Assembly (NCBI GenBank): GCA_934373455.1
Contig: CAKRON010000025.1
Location: 1 to 27,605, forward strand
Length of the DNA: 27,605 nucleotides
Direction of reading: 5' to 3'
DNA from: an uncultured Marvinbryantia sp.
Lineage (GTDB): Bacteria; Bacillota; Clostridia; Lachnospirales; Lachnospiraceae
Part shown: one piece after another, positions 14,944 to 22,799 of the stretch
How the letters are laid out: every line of letters starts with the position of its first letter
How positions within the stretch are numbered: position 1 is the first letter of the stretch
Notes under the pieces: generated by a model
Database searches by the model: none
What the model was told of the DNA's origin: nothing
What the model saw: the letters and a program-made list of their open reading frames with translations, nothing else
Translations under genes and position numbers: made by a program

Positions 14944-15781
14944 TTTCTCCTCCAAATACCACATGGCGAATTGCCTGGGCACAACCCTGATGATTGTTAT
15001 CTGCCACTTCCAGATCACAGATTTTTTTTACATGTTCATTCGCATTTCCCATGGCAACAGCCAGACCAGCCACTTTCATTGCCTCTATATCATTATCTGC
15101 GTCGCCGACCATTACAACCTGTTCCAGCCCAATTCCCAGCTTTGCACAGAGGTTTTTTAACCCGGTAGCTTTACTGACTCCCAGAGGTGAACATTCCAGA
15201 GAACTAATTTCAGAATCCACCATCTCTGCTTTTATTTGCTGCCCGGCAAGCCATTTTCTCGTCTCCAGACGTTCCTGTCTGCCGGTATGATACAGATTGA
15301 TTTTTTCTATTGGTCTATTTTCTTCAAGCAAAGTCTCCAGCACGTCACTTTCCAGTGTACGGCAAATCTTCTCATATATTTTCTGATACGGCTCCATCTG
15401 ATAATGATCCATCCGGAGCATGCATTCTCGCTTTACCCAGCATACGCCTTCACTAAATGTACAAACCATCACATCTTTTCTTTGACTGGCTTCCATAAGC
15501 AGTTCCGAGGTCTGCCTGTCTATCTCATCACGATGTAATATCTTCCCATTCTTCAGATCCACAACCAAAGCTCCGCTTTCGCCGCACAGATAATTCATGT
15601 TTGGGAATTGCACCAGAATATCACGCATCTCAGCAAGGCTTCTTCCTGTACAGAACACCACTTCCACACCAGCTGCCAACGCATCCTGAATGGCTTCTTT
15701 CGTCTCTTTGTCTATCTGTTTTTCATCATTCAAAACTGTCCCATCCATATCAAGTGCGATCAATTGATATTTTCTGCTCAT
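14936..15781 (-). CDS. Cof-type HAD-superfamily phosphatase (second of two adjacent)
   Basis: A 281-aa HAD IIB hydrolase counted from MSRKYQLIALDMDGT. It has motif I LDMDGTVLND, the threonine/serine motif CTGRSLAEM, and the Lys/Asp end motif GDADNDIEAMKVAG. It is clearly different in sequence from its neighbour, so the two are not a recent duplication. ATG 15781 lies 5 nt after the LysR stop. The nearest good Shine-Dalgarno (AAGGAG) is 17 nt away inside the LysR end, so translation may depend on coupling. Substrate unknown. Confidence 0.88.
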   Translation of the reverse strand: MSRKYQLIALDMDGTVLNDEKQIDKETKEAIQDALAAGVEVVFCTGRSLAEMRDILVQFPNMNYLCGESGALVVDLKNGKILHRDEIDRQTSELLMEASQRKDVMVCTFSEGVCWVKRECMLRMDHYQMEPYQKIYEKICRTLESDVLETLLEENRPIEKINLYHTGRQERLETRKWLAGQQIKAEMVDSEISSLECSPLGVSKATGLKNLCAKLGIGLEQVVMVGDADNDIEAMKVAGLAVAMGNANEHVKKICDLEVADNNHQGCAQAIRHVVFGGEND

Positions 15782-15786
15782 ATTTC

Positions 15787-16692
15787 TTAACGTTTTGTCT
15801 CCTTTTCTTTTTCCAGTATCTCCTCTACACATTTCACAAAGCGCTTTACCAGCCCTTCCAGTTTACGGCCTTTATCCCAAACCAACATATACTCTGCCTG
15901 ATTTCCCGAATTTATAATCGTCTTCGTCACCACCTCTGTATGCGTCATTCCGAAATCCATAGTTGCCGGAAATATCGCGATGCCAACTTTTGCCTTTACC
16001 AGTGCAAATGCATTCATGTAATTACTGATTCTGCAAAGAACTTTGGGTTCCTTTCCATTCTTCGTAAACCAGCCAATAATTTCTTTCGCTCTGGATTTCC
16101 GAGACGGAATAATCAACGGCTCTCCGGAGAGTTCCTCCAGTGTTACAAAATCTCCCGGTTTCTGCGCCAGTGGATGATCATGCGGGATCAATGCCGCCCA
16201 TGGCTCAGCCCCTACCTGGATTCCCGTCCATCTTTCACTGTCATACGGCGCCGCTATCACAGCCAAATCACACAGCCCCTTAGACAGACGATCAATCACA
16301 TCATCACTGCTTCCGTTCCAAAGATTATACTGCACTTCCGGATAGCGACAGGAAAATTCTGCTACCCACTGAGCCAGAAGTCTTGGTGCACTTCCTTCCA
16401 CCGTGCCAAGATACAATGTTCCGGTCACACATTTTCCAAATGTACGTATTTCGTCCTCTGTCTTTTCCACCAGCGTAAGGATCTGATCCCCTCGATGAAT
16501 CAGCAGCTGTCCTACTTCCGTAAGCTGTAATCTTTTCTTCTTTCGTTCAAATAACTGTACTCCAAGTTCCTCCTCCAGCTGGTGAATCTGGCGGGACAGA
16601 GGCGGCTGTGCGATATGCAGATTTTCCGCTGCTCTGGTAATGTTCAATTCCTTTGCCACTTCCATAAAATACCGAATTGCTCGAATGTCCAT
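15787..16692 (-). CDS. LysR-type transcriptional regulator
   Basis: A 301-aa LTTR with an N-terminal winged helix-turn-helix (MDIRAIRYFMEVAKELNITRAAENLHIAQPPLSRQI) and a C-terminal periplasmic-binding-like effector domain. The start at ATG 16692 fits the family N-terminus and has GAAAGG 9 nt upstream; a longer frame up to 16758 begins in the promoter itself. It is followed directly by the two HAD genes on the same strand rather than being divergent from a target, so it may regulate its own operon. Effector unknown; the resemblance is to the general CynR/BenM-like group. Confidence 0.92.
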   Translation of the reverse strand: MDIRAIRYFMEVAKELNITRAAENLHIAQPPLSRQIHQLEEELGVQLFERKKKRLQLTEVGQLLIHRGDQILTLVEKTEDEIRTFGKCVTGTLYLGTVEGSAPRLLAQWVAEFSCRYPEVQYNLWNGSSDDVIDRLSKGLCDLAVIAAPYDSERWTGIQVGAEPWAALIPHDHPLAQKPGDFVTLEELSGEPLIIPSRKSRAKEIIGWFTKNGKEPKVLCRISNYMNAFALVKAKVGIAIFPATMDFGMTHTEVVTKTIINSGNQAEYMLVWDKGRKLEGLVKRFVKCVEEILEKEKETKR

Positions 16693-16729
16693 CGTTCTAT
16701 GCCTTTCTTTATCAGTACTTGTCCTCGCC

Positions 16730-16758
16730 AGTATACAATATTTTCCCTTTTTTGACAA
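16730..16758 (-). promoter_or_regulatory. Sigma-A promoter of the LysR-HAD-HAD unit
   Basis: On the minus strand TTGTCA (16758-16753), a 17-nt spacer and TATACT (16735-16730); each hexamer matches five of six consensus bases. The leader to ATG 16692 is about 30 nt. A fragment of the dispersed element lies just 2 nt upstream of the -35. Confidence 0.7.
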
Positions 16759-16760
16759 TC

Positions 16761-16781
16761 CTGCGCATCCTGCCGGAGGCT
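16761..16781. repeat. Fragment of the dispersed structured element (copy C)
   Basis: CTGCGCATC and CTGCCGGAGGCT occur here back to back. In copy A the same two blocks (8084-8092 and 8102-8113) are separated by 9 nt. The 21 identical bases in the same order, both in intergenic DNA, make chance unlikely. In this copy TCCTGC and GCAGGA can form a weak hairpin (16769-16796). Confidence 0.5.
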
Positions 16782-16813
16782 TTTATATAGCAGGAAATGC
16801 AATTGTATGAAAC

Positions 16814-16850
16814 AAAAAAGCAGCCCTGAAAGAATGTCTCTCAAGGCTGT
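16814..16850 (-). terminator. Intrinsic terminator of the NlpC/P60 gene
   Basis: On the minus strand CAGCCTTGA and TCAGGGCTG form a 9-bp stem with one wobble pair, followed by C and six T. It starts 14 nt after the stop codon of the hydrolase. Confidence 0.85.
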
Positions 16851-16863
16851 TCATTATCTGATT

Positions 16864-18219
16864 TTACCAATATCTTGCTGCGCAAACCGGAGCATCATAA
16901 TTATAATTTGAAATGATGATTCCCTGTGATTCTGTTGCTGCATGTACAATCTGTCCACCGCCGATATACATTGCTACATGGCTGATGCCGCCTCCATCTG
17001 AATAGAAGAGCAAGTCTCCCGGCTGAATATCACTGATGGATACGGATGTTCCACCATATGACTGATCTGCTGCTGTTCTGGCAAGATAAATACCGAAATT
17101 AGCCATTACAGACTGGGTAAATCCGGAACAGTCAGCTCCATTTGTCAGGCTAGTGCCGCCATATACGTATGGATTTCCTACGAACTGAACTGCGTAATTG
17201 GCAATTGCCTGTCCCAGTGAACTATCACTGCTTGTATCTGGAGTCTCTGTATAGGTCGGATCCGTCTCAGGGGTTTCTGTATAGGTCGGATCTGTCTCCG
17301 GAGTCTCTGTATAGGTTGGATCTGTTTCCGGAGTCTCTGTATAGATCGGATCTGTTTCCGGAGTCTCTGTATAGATCGGATCTGTTTCCGGAGTCTCTGT
17401 ATAGATCGGATCTGTTTCCGGAGTCTCTGTATAGGTCGGATCCGTTTCCGGAGTCTCTGTATAAGCCGGATCTGTTTCTGGGGTCTCTTCTGCATAAGAC
17501 GGATCTGTTTCTGGGGTCTCTTCTGCATAAGACGGATCTGTCTCTGGTGTCTCTTCTACATAAGATGCATCGGTCTCTGCTGTTTCTTCATATGTAGTTC
17601 CTTCCGCACTGCTTTGTTCTGCCGCCTGCGCTTTTGCTTCTTCTGCACGTCTTAAAGCTGCTTCTCTTGCTGCTTCTTCTTCCAATGTCACTGCAGTCGG
17701 ATAATAGGTCTTATACTGGCAATAGTCCGGATGGATAAATCCATATACATCATTACCAAGTGCTACGGTCGCCCAGCCTTCACTGGTATCTACGACTTCC
17801 AGTTCATCAGACTGTCCTGCCACATCAATTACATCCGATTCTTCAGATGGTGCGGTTCTGATATTCAAAGCCTCTGCATTGACTACTGCCACATTATATC
17901 CAACCTGACTGGCAATCTCCTGTGCCTTCTCGCCGGTTGCAAAATATTCTGCTTTTACATATCCTACAGCATTTCCAGACGTAATCTTGTACCATCCATT
18001 ATCTTCCGTCTCTTCTACTGTTGCTGCTGCGTCATTATACAGCTTCGCTACTACCTCACTATTTTCATCTGCTTCTGAACGAACGTTGATATATTCTTCA
18101 CACTGTGCAAAAATAAGATCTCCTGTTTCTGCATCTTCTGCACTTACACAACTTGCAATATTCATGGTAAGACCTGCCGCCAGGATACATGACGTAAGCC
18201 AAAGTTTTTTATTACGCAT
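16864..18219 (-). CDS. Secreted SH3b-repeat NlpC/P60 cell-wall endopeptidase
   Basis: A 451-aa exported peptidoglycan hydrolase. It has a Sec signal peptide (MRNKKLWLTSCILAAG..., likely cut after CVSA), two bacterial SH3 domains (about 35-95 and 105-170), a short Ala/Glu-rich coiled segment, a Thr/Pro/Glu-rich tandem repeat linker (223-329), and a C-terminal NlpC/P60 domain. The catalytic Cys364 is in NGADCSGF, His414 in GGISHVAM and His426 in QIVHAA. Such enzymes cut D-iGlu-to-diamino-acid bonds in stem peptides during wall remodelling; SH3b domains bind the wall. AAAGGAGG lies 7 nt before the ATG. The gene is alone between two terminators. Confidence 0.94.
   Translation of the reverse strand: MRNKKLWLTSCILAAGLTMNIASCVSAEDAETGDLIFAQCEEYINVRSEADENSEVVAKLYNDAAATVEETEDNGWYKITSGNAVGYVKAEYFATGEKAQEIASQVGYNVAVVNAEALNIRTAPSEESDVIDVAGQSDELEVVDTSEGWATVALGNDVYGFIHPDYCQYKTYYPTAVTLEEEAAREAALRRAEEAKAQAAEQSSAEGTTYEETAETDASYVEETPETDPSYAEETPETDPSYAEETPETDPAYTETPETDPTYTETPETDPIYTETPETDPIYTETPETDPIYTETPETDPTYTETPETDPTYTETPETDPTYTETPDTSSDSSLGQAIANYAVQFVGNPYVYGGTSLTNGADCSGFTQSVMANFGIYLARTAADQSYGGTSVSISDIQPGDLLFYSDGGGISHVAMYIGGGQIVHAATESQGIIISNYNYDAPVCAARYW
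17233..17553 (-). repeat. Ten in-frame tandem repeats in the NlpC/P60 linker
   Basis: The unit ETPETDPTYT (10 residues, 30 bp) occurs ten times; the first two are the 11-residue form ending in SYAE, and units five to seven carry I for T. A degenerate unit flanks each side. The composition resembles a flexible wall-spanning spacer. The array is coding throughout and is not a CRISPR. Confidence 0.93.
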
Positions 18220-18350
18220 AATCTTCCTCCTTTTTTCATGTACATGTTATATTTTAATTACGAAATGTGAACAGGATATGTTATGTTTCTTAAAGATTTT
18301 TGGGAATTCTTAATATTTCTTTAAGACCGGCTTAGAAAAACAATGTTTTT

Positions 18351-18391
18351 CGCCACCTGAAGAGGTGAGAGTCATCTCACATCTGATACAA
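18351..18391. repeat. Second copy (B) of the right part of the dispersed element
   Basis: Aligned base by base with 8160-8200, 35 of 41 positions agree. The hairpin CCACCT-ACAG-AGGTGG of copy A is kept as a CACCT/AGGTG stem with loop GAAG, and the tail GAGTCATCTCACATCTGATA is conserved but for one base. The left arms present in copy A are missing, so this copy cannot form the long outer stem. Confidence 0.65.
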
Positions 18392-18421
18392 AAAGCCCGG
18401 ATCATAATGATCCGGACTTTT
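18390..18421. terminator. Bidirectional terminator of htrA
   Basis: A near-perfect palindrome has CCGGATCA/TGATCCGG arms, a 3-nt loop, and A and T tracts on both sides, so it can work on either strand. It lies 71 nt after the htrA stop. The 272-base gap 18220-18491 otherwise holds repeat copy B and the inverted repeats upstream of the NlpC gene. Confidence 0.85.
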
Positions 18422-18491
18422 CATATATCATATTCATAAAAGGGAGGGTATAAAAAATTGAAAAATACTTCTTATCTATCGTAAAAGGATC

Positions 18492-19874
18492 TTAGAACAG
18501 AAATCCAAATCCTGTTGACTTTCTTCCAGGCTGTGTCTCGCTTTCGTCAGGGATCTGAAGCCATCCTTCTTCATTCGGCTGTCCATCCTGAAGACCTTCT
18601 GTGCTTTCCTCATCCTGTGAAGAATCATCAGAAGTGCTACTATCTGTTGATTCTTTTGCCTGAAGTGTTACAGAGATTACCTGTTCCTGATATCCATTGT
18701 CGCCAGCTCTCTTAACTGTAACATCCACAGTCTCGCCAGCTTCATAATACTGCATTCTATCAAGCAGCTCACTCATTGAGCTGACTGTTGTCTTATCCAG
18801 CTTCGTAATGATATCGCCCTGCTTAATACCTGCTTCTGCTGCAGCACTGCCATCTGTTACTTCATATACATAGGCACCTGCCGGAATGTTATACATCTGT
18901 CTTGCTTCTTCCGATACATTTGTCACACGAACACCGAGTGCTCCTGCCTTATCTGCATCTGCCTTTGTTCTTGTAGTCTGATTCATCAGATCTTCAATTA
19001 CAGATTTTGCTGTATTGATAGGGATCGCATATCCCATACCTTCTACACCGGTACTGGATGCCTTTGCAGAGTTGATACCAATCAGACGACCATTTTCATC
19101 CAAAAGAGCTCCACCGCTGTTACCAAAGTTGATCGCTGCATCTGTCTGAATCATATTCTGTGTAATCTCACCATTATCTGTGGAAAGAGTAACTTCACGA
19201 TCCAATGCGCTGATAATACCAAATGTTACAGACTGTCCATATCCAAGTGCATTACCAATGGCAATCGACCAGTCACCTACACCAACTTCATCTGAATCAC
19301 CGATTTCAATTACTTTGATCTGATCCATGACATCTTCTGGAATATCTTCCAGTTTTACTGCAACTACTGCCAGATCCAAGGATGAATCTGTACCTTTAAC
19401 CTGTGCTGTCACCATCTTGTCTTCTTCATTCTCTGTATCTGCGCTAAAGAGGACAGTCAGTTGATCTGCATTCTGTACTACGTGATTGTTTGTAGCAATC
19501 AGAAGTTCTGTATCGCTCTTTCCAACAATAATACCTGAGCCTGTGCTCTCACTGTCCTGTTCGTATTCCTGACCCCAGAACTGAATGGTCTCTTTGCTCT
19601 GGTTGGTAATCGCTACGATAGATGGCATTGCATTCTGTGCAATCGCCTTTACATTCGGAAGATAACTGGCATCATCTGATGCCGTCGTCTCTGCCTCTGT
19701 GGAAGTATCAGCACCAAGTGTAATACCGCTTGTATCGGTCTGCGCTTCCGTTGTTTCTTCGGCTTTCACACCAGCCATTCTTTCATTATAAGTATTCACA
19801 CCAATCGCCGTACCAGCTGTTCCTGTTATTGTAATCACTGCAAGAGCGATACCTAATTTTCTTGCTTTATTCAT
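18492..19874 (-). CDS. htrA: HtrA/DegP-like membrane-anchored serine protease with PDZ domain
   Basis: A 460-aa surface protease for protein quality control. An N-terminal helix (residues 7-27) anchors or exports it. A Thr/Glu-rich linker follows, then a trypsin-like domain with the triad H131 (ATNNHVV), D167 (SSLDLAV) and S253 (INFGNSGGALL), then one PDZ domain at about 305-400. The last 55 residues are acidic and Ser-rich and end in GFGFLF. AAAGGAGGT lies 7 nt before the ATG. It has its own promoter at 19958. Regulation by envelope stress two-component systems is common in the family, but no known operator is visible here. Confidence 0.95.
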   Translation of the reverse strand: MNKARKLGIALAVITITGTAGTAIGVNTYNERMAGVKAEETTEAQTDTSGITLGADTSTEAETTASDDASYLPNVKAIAQNAMPSIVAITNQSKETIQFWGQEYEQDSESTGSGIIVGKSDTELLIATNNHVVQNADQLTVLFSADTENEEDKMVTAQVKGTDSSLDLAVVAVKLEDIPEDVMDQIKVIEIGDSDEVGVGDWSIAIGNALGYGQSVTFGIISALDREVTLSTDNGEITQNMIQTDAAINFGNSGGALLDENGRLIGINSAKASSTGVEGMGYAIPINTAKSVIEDLMNQTTRTKADADKAGALGVRVTNVSEEARQMYNIPAGAYVYEVTDGSAAAEAGIKQGDIITKLDKTTVSSMSELLDRMQYYEAGETVDVTVKRAGDNGYQEQVISVTLQAKESTDSSTSDDSSQDEESTEGLQDGQPNEEGWLQIPDESETQPGRKSTGFGFLF

Positions 19875-19957
19875 AATCCATACCTCCTTTGTGGTAAGTC
19901 TCTTTTATTTTATAAGATTGATCTTTCTGATCTCTCTTCCTTGTTTCTGAAACTAAT

Positions 19958-19987
19958 ATTATAGGAAATATGTGTTTAATTTGTGAA
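19958..19987 (-). promoter_or_regulatory. htrA promoter
   Basis: On the minus strand TTCACA (19987-19982), an 18-nt spacer and a perfect TATAAT (19963-19958). The leader to the htrA ATG is about 75 nt. It sits in the 135-nt gap between lrgB and htrA. Confidence 0.7.
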
Positions 19988-20009
19988 AACAATGCAAACA
20001 AAATATGTC

Positions 20010-20702
20010 TTAATAGATTCCTGCAAAAACAGCTGCAAGTACCACTGTAATAATTCCGGATACTGCAATCGAAAGACTGCTCATAGCACCTTCTATCTCA
20101 CCCATTTCCATCGCTTTTGCCGTTCCAATAGCGTGGGAAGCTGATCCAATTCCGATTCCCTTTGCAATCGGATCTGTAATATGAAACAGTTTACATACAT
20201 ACTCTGCAATGATATTTCCCACAATTCCGGTTATAATAATTACAGCAACTGTAATTGTGACAAATCCTCCCAGTTCTTCAGACACTCCCATTCCTATTGC
20301 AGTTGTAATGGATTTTGGAAGCAGTGTGACATACTGTTCATGGGAAAAATGAAAGATCATTGCCAATACCAGTACACAAGTAACACTTGTCAGTGCACCG
20401 GATATGATTCCTGCTATAATTGCAACGATATTCTTTTTCAACAGTTCTACCTGCTCATAAAGCGGAACAGCTAAACATACCGTCGCCGGTGTAAGCAGAT
20501 AACTCAGATATTTTGCCCCTTCGTAATACGTATTATAGTCAATGTGGCATGCCAGCAATATCGCAATCACTGCCACAATGGAAAACAACAATGGATTAAT
20601 CAGCGATATTTTTGTCTTTTTTTTCAGCCATCCTCCCAGCTCATACGTAACACAGCTGACTAATACACCAAAAAATAAGGATTCCAGCATCATATCATTC
20701 AT
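20010..20702 (-). CDS. lrgB: LrgB-family membrane protein
   Basis: A 230-aa integral membrane protein with about six or seven helices and the family segments [42 protein letters not shown] and [14 protein letters not shown]. LrgB and CidB act with LrgA and CidA in control of murein hydrolase activity; members also serve in transport of pyruvate or related small acids. ATG 20702 overlaps the lrgA stop by eight bases, so the pair is translationally coupled. Confidence 0.93.
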   Translation of the reverse strand: MNDMMLESLFFGVLVSCVTYELGGWLKKKTKISLINPLLFSIVAVIAILLACHIDYNTYYEGAKYLSYLLTPATVCLAVPLYEQVELLKKNIVAIIAGIISGALTSVTCVLVLAMIFHFSHEQYVTLLPKSITTAIGMGVSEELGGFVTITVAVIIITGIVGNIIAEYVCKLFHITDPIAKGIGIGSASHAIGTAKAMEMGEIEGAMSSLSIAVSGIITVVLAAVFAGIY

Positions 20703-21069
20703 CTTTTTTCGCTCCTTTCCGAGTGGCAGTACGCTTTAGTACCAGCTCTGTCACCTTTCCTGATATTCCCATAACCAACACTGTAGAAACCAGAATAATT
20801 ACGATTACTTCCACCAGCATACTATTTAAATCTCCCCAGGATTCCATCAGCCCTACTCCTGCCGGAATAAACATTAACGGCATTATTTCTATGAGGAATA
20901 CAGACGTTTCTTTGACTGCATCCAGCTTTAAAATCCCTGTTTCCAGAAGAACAAATAAAATAATCAAACCATAGATACTTGCCGGTACCGGAAATGGCAT
21001 TATATATTTCAACAATTCTCCTGCAAAAGAAACCAGTAAAATAATCATAAATTGTCTGAGATACTTCAT
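20695..21069 (-). CDS. lrgA: LrgA/CidA-family holin-like protein
   Basis: A 124-aa membrane protein with four helices. The family signature is visible in PVPASIYGLIILFVLL, FLIEIMPLMFIPAGVGLM and VSTVLVMGISGKVTELV, followed by a basic cytoplasmic tail. It is thought to pair with LrgB to influence membrane permeability, wall hydrolase export or pyruvate uptake. GGAAAGGAAG lies upstream of the ATG. It begins 21 nt after the rsmH-like gene, so it has no room for its own promoter there. No LytSR-type regulator is in the window. Confidence 0.92.
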   Translation of the reverse strand: MKYLRQFMIILLVSFAGELLKYIMPFPVPASIYGLIILFVLLETGILKLDAVKETSVFLIEIMPLMFIPAGVGLMESWGDLNSMLVEVIVIILVSTVLVMGISGKVTELVLKRTATRKGAKKDE

Positions 21070-21090
21070 AATTCTATTACTTCCTTTCCG

Positions 21091-22146
21091 TTATGCCTTG
21101 ACTGCCCAACGCATTTTTGTAGATCTTGCCCGGCCATTAGCTCTGCATTCTTCCGCAGACGGTCGAATCACTTCTTTTGAAATGTCCTGAAAAATTCCTG
21201 CTTTATAATAAGAATAAAATGCTTTCTTCACCAGCCTGTCTTCTCCGGAATGAAAAGTCAGAATCGCAATACGTCCTCCCGGTGCCATGATATCCGGCAG
21301 CTTTTCCAGAAATGCTTCCAGCACTTCAAATTCACTGTTTACATCTATACGAAGTGCCTGGAATGTTCTCTGACAGGTTTTCTTTAGAATGTCTTTCTTT
21401 TCCTTATTATCCGGCAGAAAAGAAAGAGCTCTTTCAATTGTTTCCCGAAGATCTGTGGTTGTCTCTATTTTTTGTCCCTTACGGAATGTCTTTGCAACCT
21501 CTGCTGCAATTTTATCTGCATATGGCTCATCAGAATTTTCCACCAGCATACCTTCCAGCTCATCTTTTGTTACTTCACGTAATCTCTGTGCTGCAGACAC
21601 CCCTTTTTGTGGATTTAATCGCAAATCCAACGGACCATCTAATTTATAGGAAAATCCTCTTTCCGGATTATCAATCTGCATGGACGATACTCCCAGGTCT
21701 GCCATACAGAAATCAAACGGTCCATATTCTGCACCGATTCGATCAATATTGGCAAAGTTTTCCTGAATAGAAGTAAAAATATCCGGTCCGTATCCCGCTT
21801 CTTCCAGCCGCTTCGTTGTCTTCACAATCTCAATCGGATCCACGTCCAGTGCATATAAATGTCCCTGCCCTTTCAGGCATTCCAGCATCTTACGACTATG
21901 ACCACCATATCCCAGTGTTGCATCCAGTCCCTTCTGCCCAGGCTGAATCTGCAAAAAATCCAGAATCTCTTTCACACAAATTGAAATATGCATTCCTGCC
22001 GGGGTGCTGCCTTTGCTGATTACTTTCGCAACGGTATCCGCATACTTTTCCGGATTCAACTCTTTGTATTTTTCCTCAAATTTCCGAGGATGTGTTCCTT
22101 TATAGCGCACTCGTCGTTTATGTGGCTGTGTATTATCATGTTCCAT
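21091..22146 (-). CDS. RsmH-like (MraW) SAM-dependent methyltransferase, probable paralogue
   Basis: A 351-aa member of the RsmH family, which N4-methylates C1402 of 16S rRNA. The SAM-binding loop LDATLGYGGHS (74-84), ALDVDP, ADLGVSSMQID, PERGFSYKLDGPLDLRL and FQALRIDVNSE are all present. It differs from canonical enzymes by a basic N-terminal extension of about 45 residues (RYKGTHPRKFEEKYKEL), by TFHSGEDR where SFHSLEDR is usual, and by PLDLRL for PLDMRM. Its setting is also unusual: no mraZ, ftsL or other division-cluster gene is near, and lrgAB follows in the same unit. GGAGGG precedes the ATG by 8 nt. A second, canonical rsmH elsewhere is likely but not shown here. Confidence 0.85.
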   Translation of the reverse strand: MEHDNTQPHKRRVRYKGTHPRKFEEKYKELNPEKYADTVAKVISKGSTPAGMHISICVKEILDFLQIQPGQKGLDATLGYGGHSRKMLECLKGQGHLYALDVDPIEIVKTTKRLEEAGYGPDIFTSIQENFANIDRIGAEYGPFDFCMADLGVSSMQIDNPERGFSYKLDGPLDLRLNPQKGVSAAQRLREVTKDELEGMLVENSDEPYADKIAAEVAKTFRKGQKIETTTDLRETIERALSFLPDNKEKKDILKKTCQRTFQALRIDVNSEFEVLEAFLEKLPDIMAPGGRIAILTFHSGEDRLVKKAFYSYYKAGIFQDISKEVIRPSAEECRANGRARSTKMRWAVKA

Positions 22147-22404
22147 ATTCTTTCCCTCCTGCCATGGGGTCGGTGTTTTCTGTCTCTTTTCCTGTCCCCT
22201 GTGGTTAAATTCTATTCTTAATTGGTCTTACCAAAACACACATCTTATAGAGTAACACCACCGAACAGAAATATCCATGACAAATTCAAAAAATTCTCGT
22301 ATCTTTTTCTGTACATAGAGTACAATTTGAAGTATCTTTGTATTTTAACAATCCGTAAGGCGTCTTTTGACCTTAACATCATTTTAACGTAATTCAAGAA
22401 TACA
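22147..22404. other. Intergenic region upstream of the rsmH-like gene
   Basis: This AT-rich stretch has no gene I can support. A short minus-strand frame at 22245-22451 begins inside the terminator stem and has no ribosome binding site. A TTGGT/ACCAA inverted repeat lies at 22224-22236. No good promoter pair for the rsmH-like gene was found. Confidence 0.4.
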
Positions 22405-22446
22405 GAAAAAACGGTAACGCTGATATTTTTCGCAACGTTACCGTTT
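22405..22446 (-). terminator. Intrinsic terminator after the dhaK remnant
   Basis: An 11-bp perfect stem AAACGGTAACG/CGTTACCGTTT encloses a 16-nt loop and is followed on the minus strand by TTTTTTCTG. It lies 19 nt after the remnant's stop codon, so the 3' end of the old gene keeps its terminator. Confidence 0.8.
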
Positions 22447-22465
22447 CTCAAATCCTTAGAATTTA

Positions 22466-22708
22466 TTACTTGCTATCTGGAATACTTTCTAGATTTCTTT
22501 TTAATTCCTCACGTATTTCATTTATTTCTTTATGCATTCGTTTTAATTCATCGTCCAGTTTTGTTATAGCAAGGGATGCTCCCATCATATCCATTGAAGT
22601 CAGGTAATTTCCTACATAAGATTTATAAATATGTATTTTTTTTGCATCCAGTATCTTTGCCACTTCATTGTACAATACATATTGCTCATTTAACGGTGTT
22701 GCACCCAT
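22466..22708 (-). pseudogene. dhaK: C-terminal remnant of a dihydroxyacetone kinase DhaK subunit
   Basis: The 80-codon frame begins MGATPLNEQYVLYNEVAKIL and continues IYKSYVGNYLTSMDMMGASL and KLDDELKRM. This follows the last 55 or so residues of DhaK (in E. coli LGATPLSELYGVYN, IGAYCTSLDMTGFS, LKVDDE). A full DhaK is about 330-360 aa, so the substrate-binding lysine and histidine region is missing. The usual DAPVHTPAL end is replaced by a charged tail HKEINEIREELKRNLES. The frame has a TAG codon directly before the ATG and no well-placed ribosome binding site. It is best read as a broken gene, though expression of the fragment cannot be excluded. Confidence 0.7.
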
Positions 22709-22745
22709 CTACAGTATAGTATCCTTTGTTATTACATGCTTTTCT

Positions 22746-22799
22746 TACTATCGGTATCTCAAGTGGCCTTTCACTTCCATCTATTTTTGGTATCATCAC
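22746..22799 (-). pseudogene. Reverse-transcriptase-like relic (group II intron type)
   Basis: The minus strand encodes VMIPKIDGSERPLEIPIV between a TGA at 22802-22800 and the dhaK remnant. Group II intron reverse transcriptases carry IPKxDGxxRPLGIPxV at this point; only the Gly before IP is changed to Glu. The matching frame continues upstream with TAG and TGA interruptions, and nothing of the later RT motifs follows. The rest of 22709-23058 has no intact gene; it contains several short inverted repeats, for example GGATT...AATCC at 22999-23030, consistent with decayed intron RNA. Confidence 0.45.

Noticed and set aside
15601..16530. 309-codon plus-strand frame opposite LysR
   Set aside because: The LysR helix-turn-helix and effector domain are clear on the minus strand; the plus frame has no recognisable domain.
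22245..22451. 68-codon minus-strand frame
   Set aside because: Its start lies within the terminator stem at 22405-22446 and no ribosome binding site precedes it.
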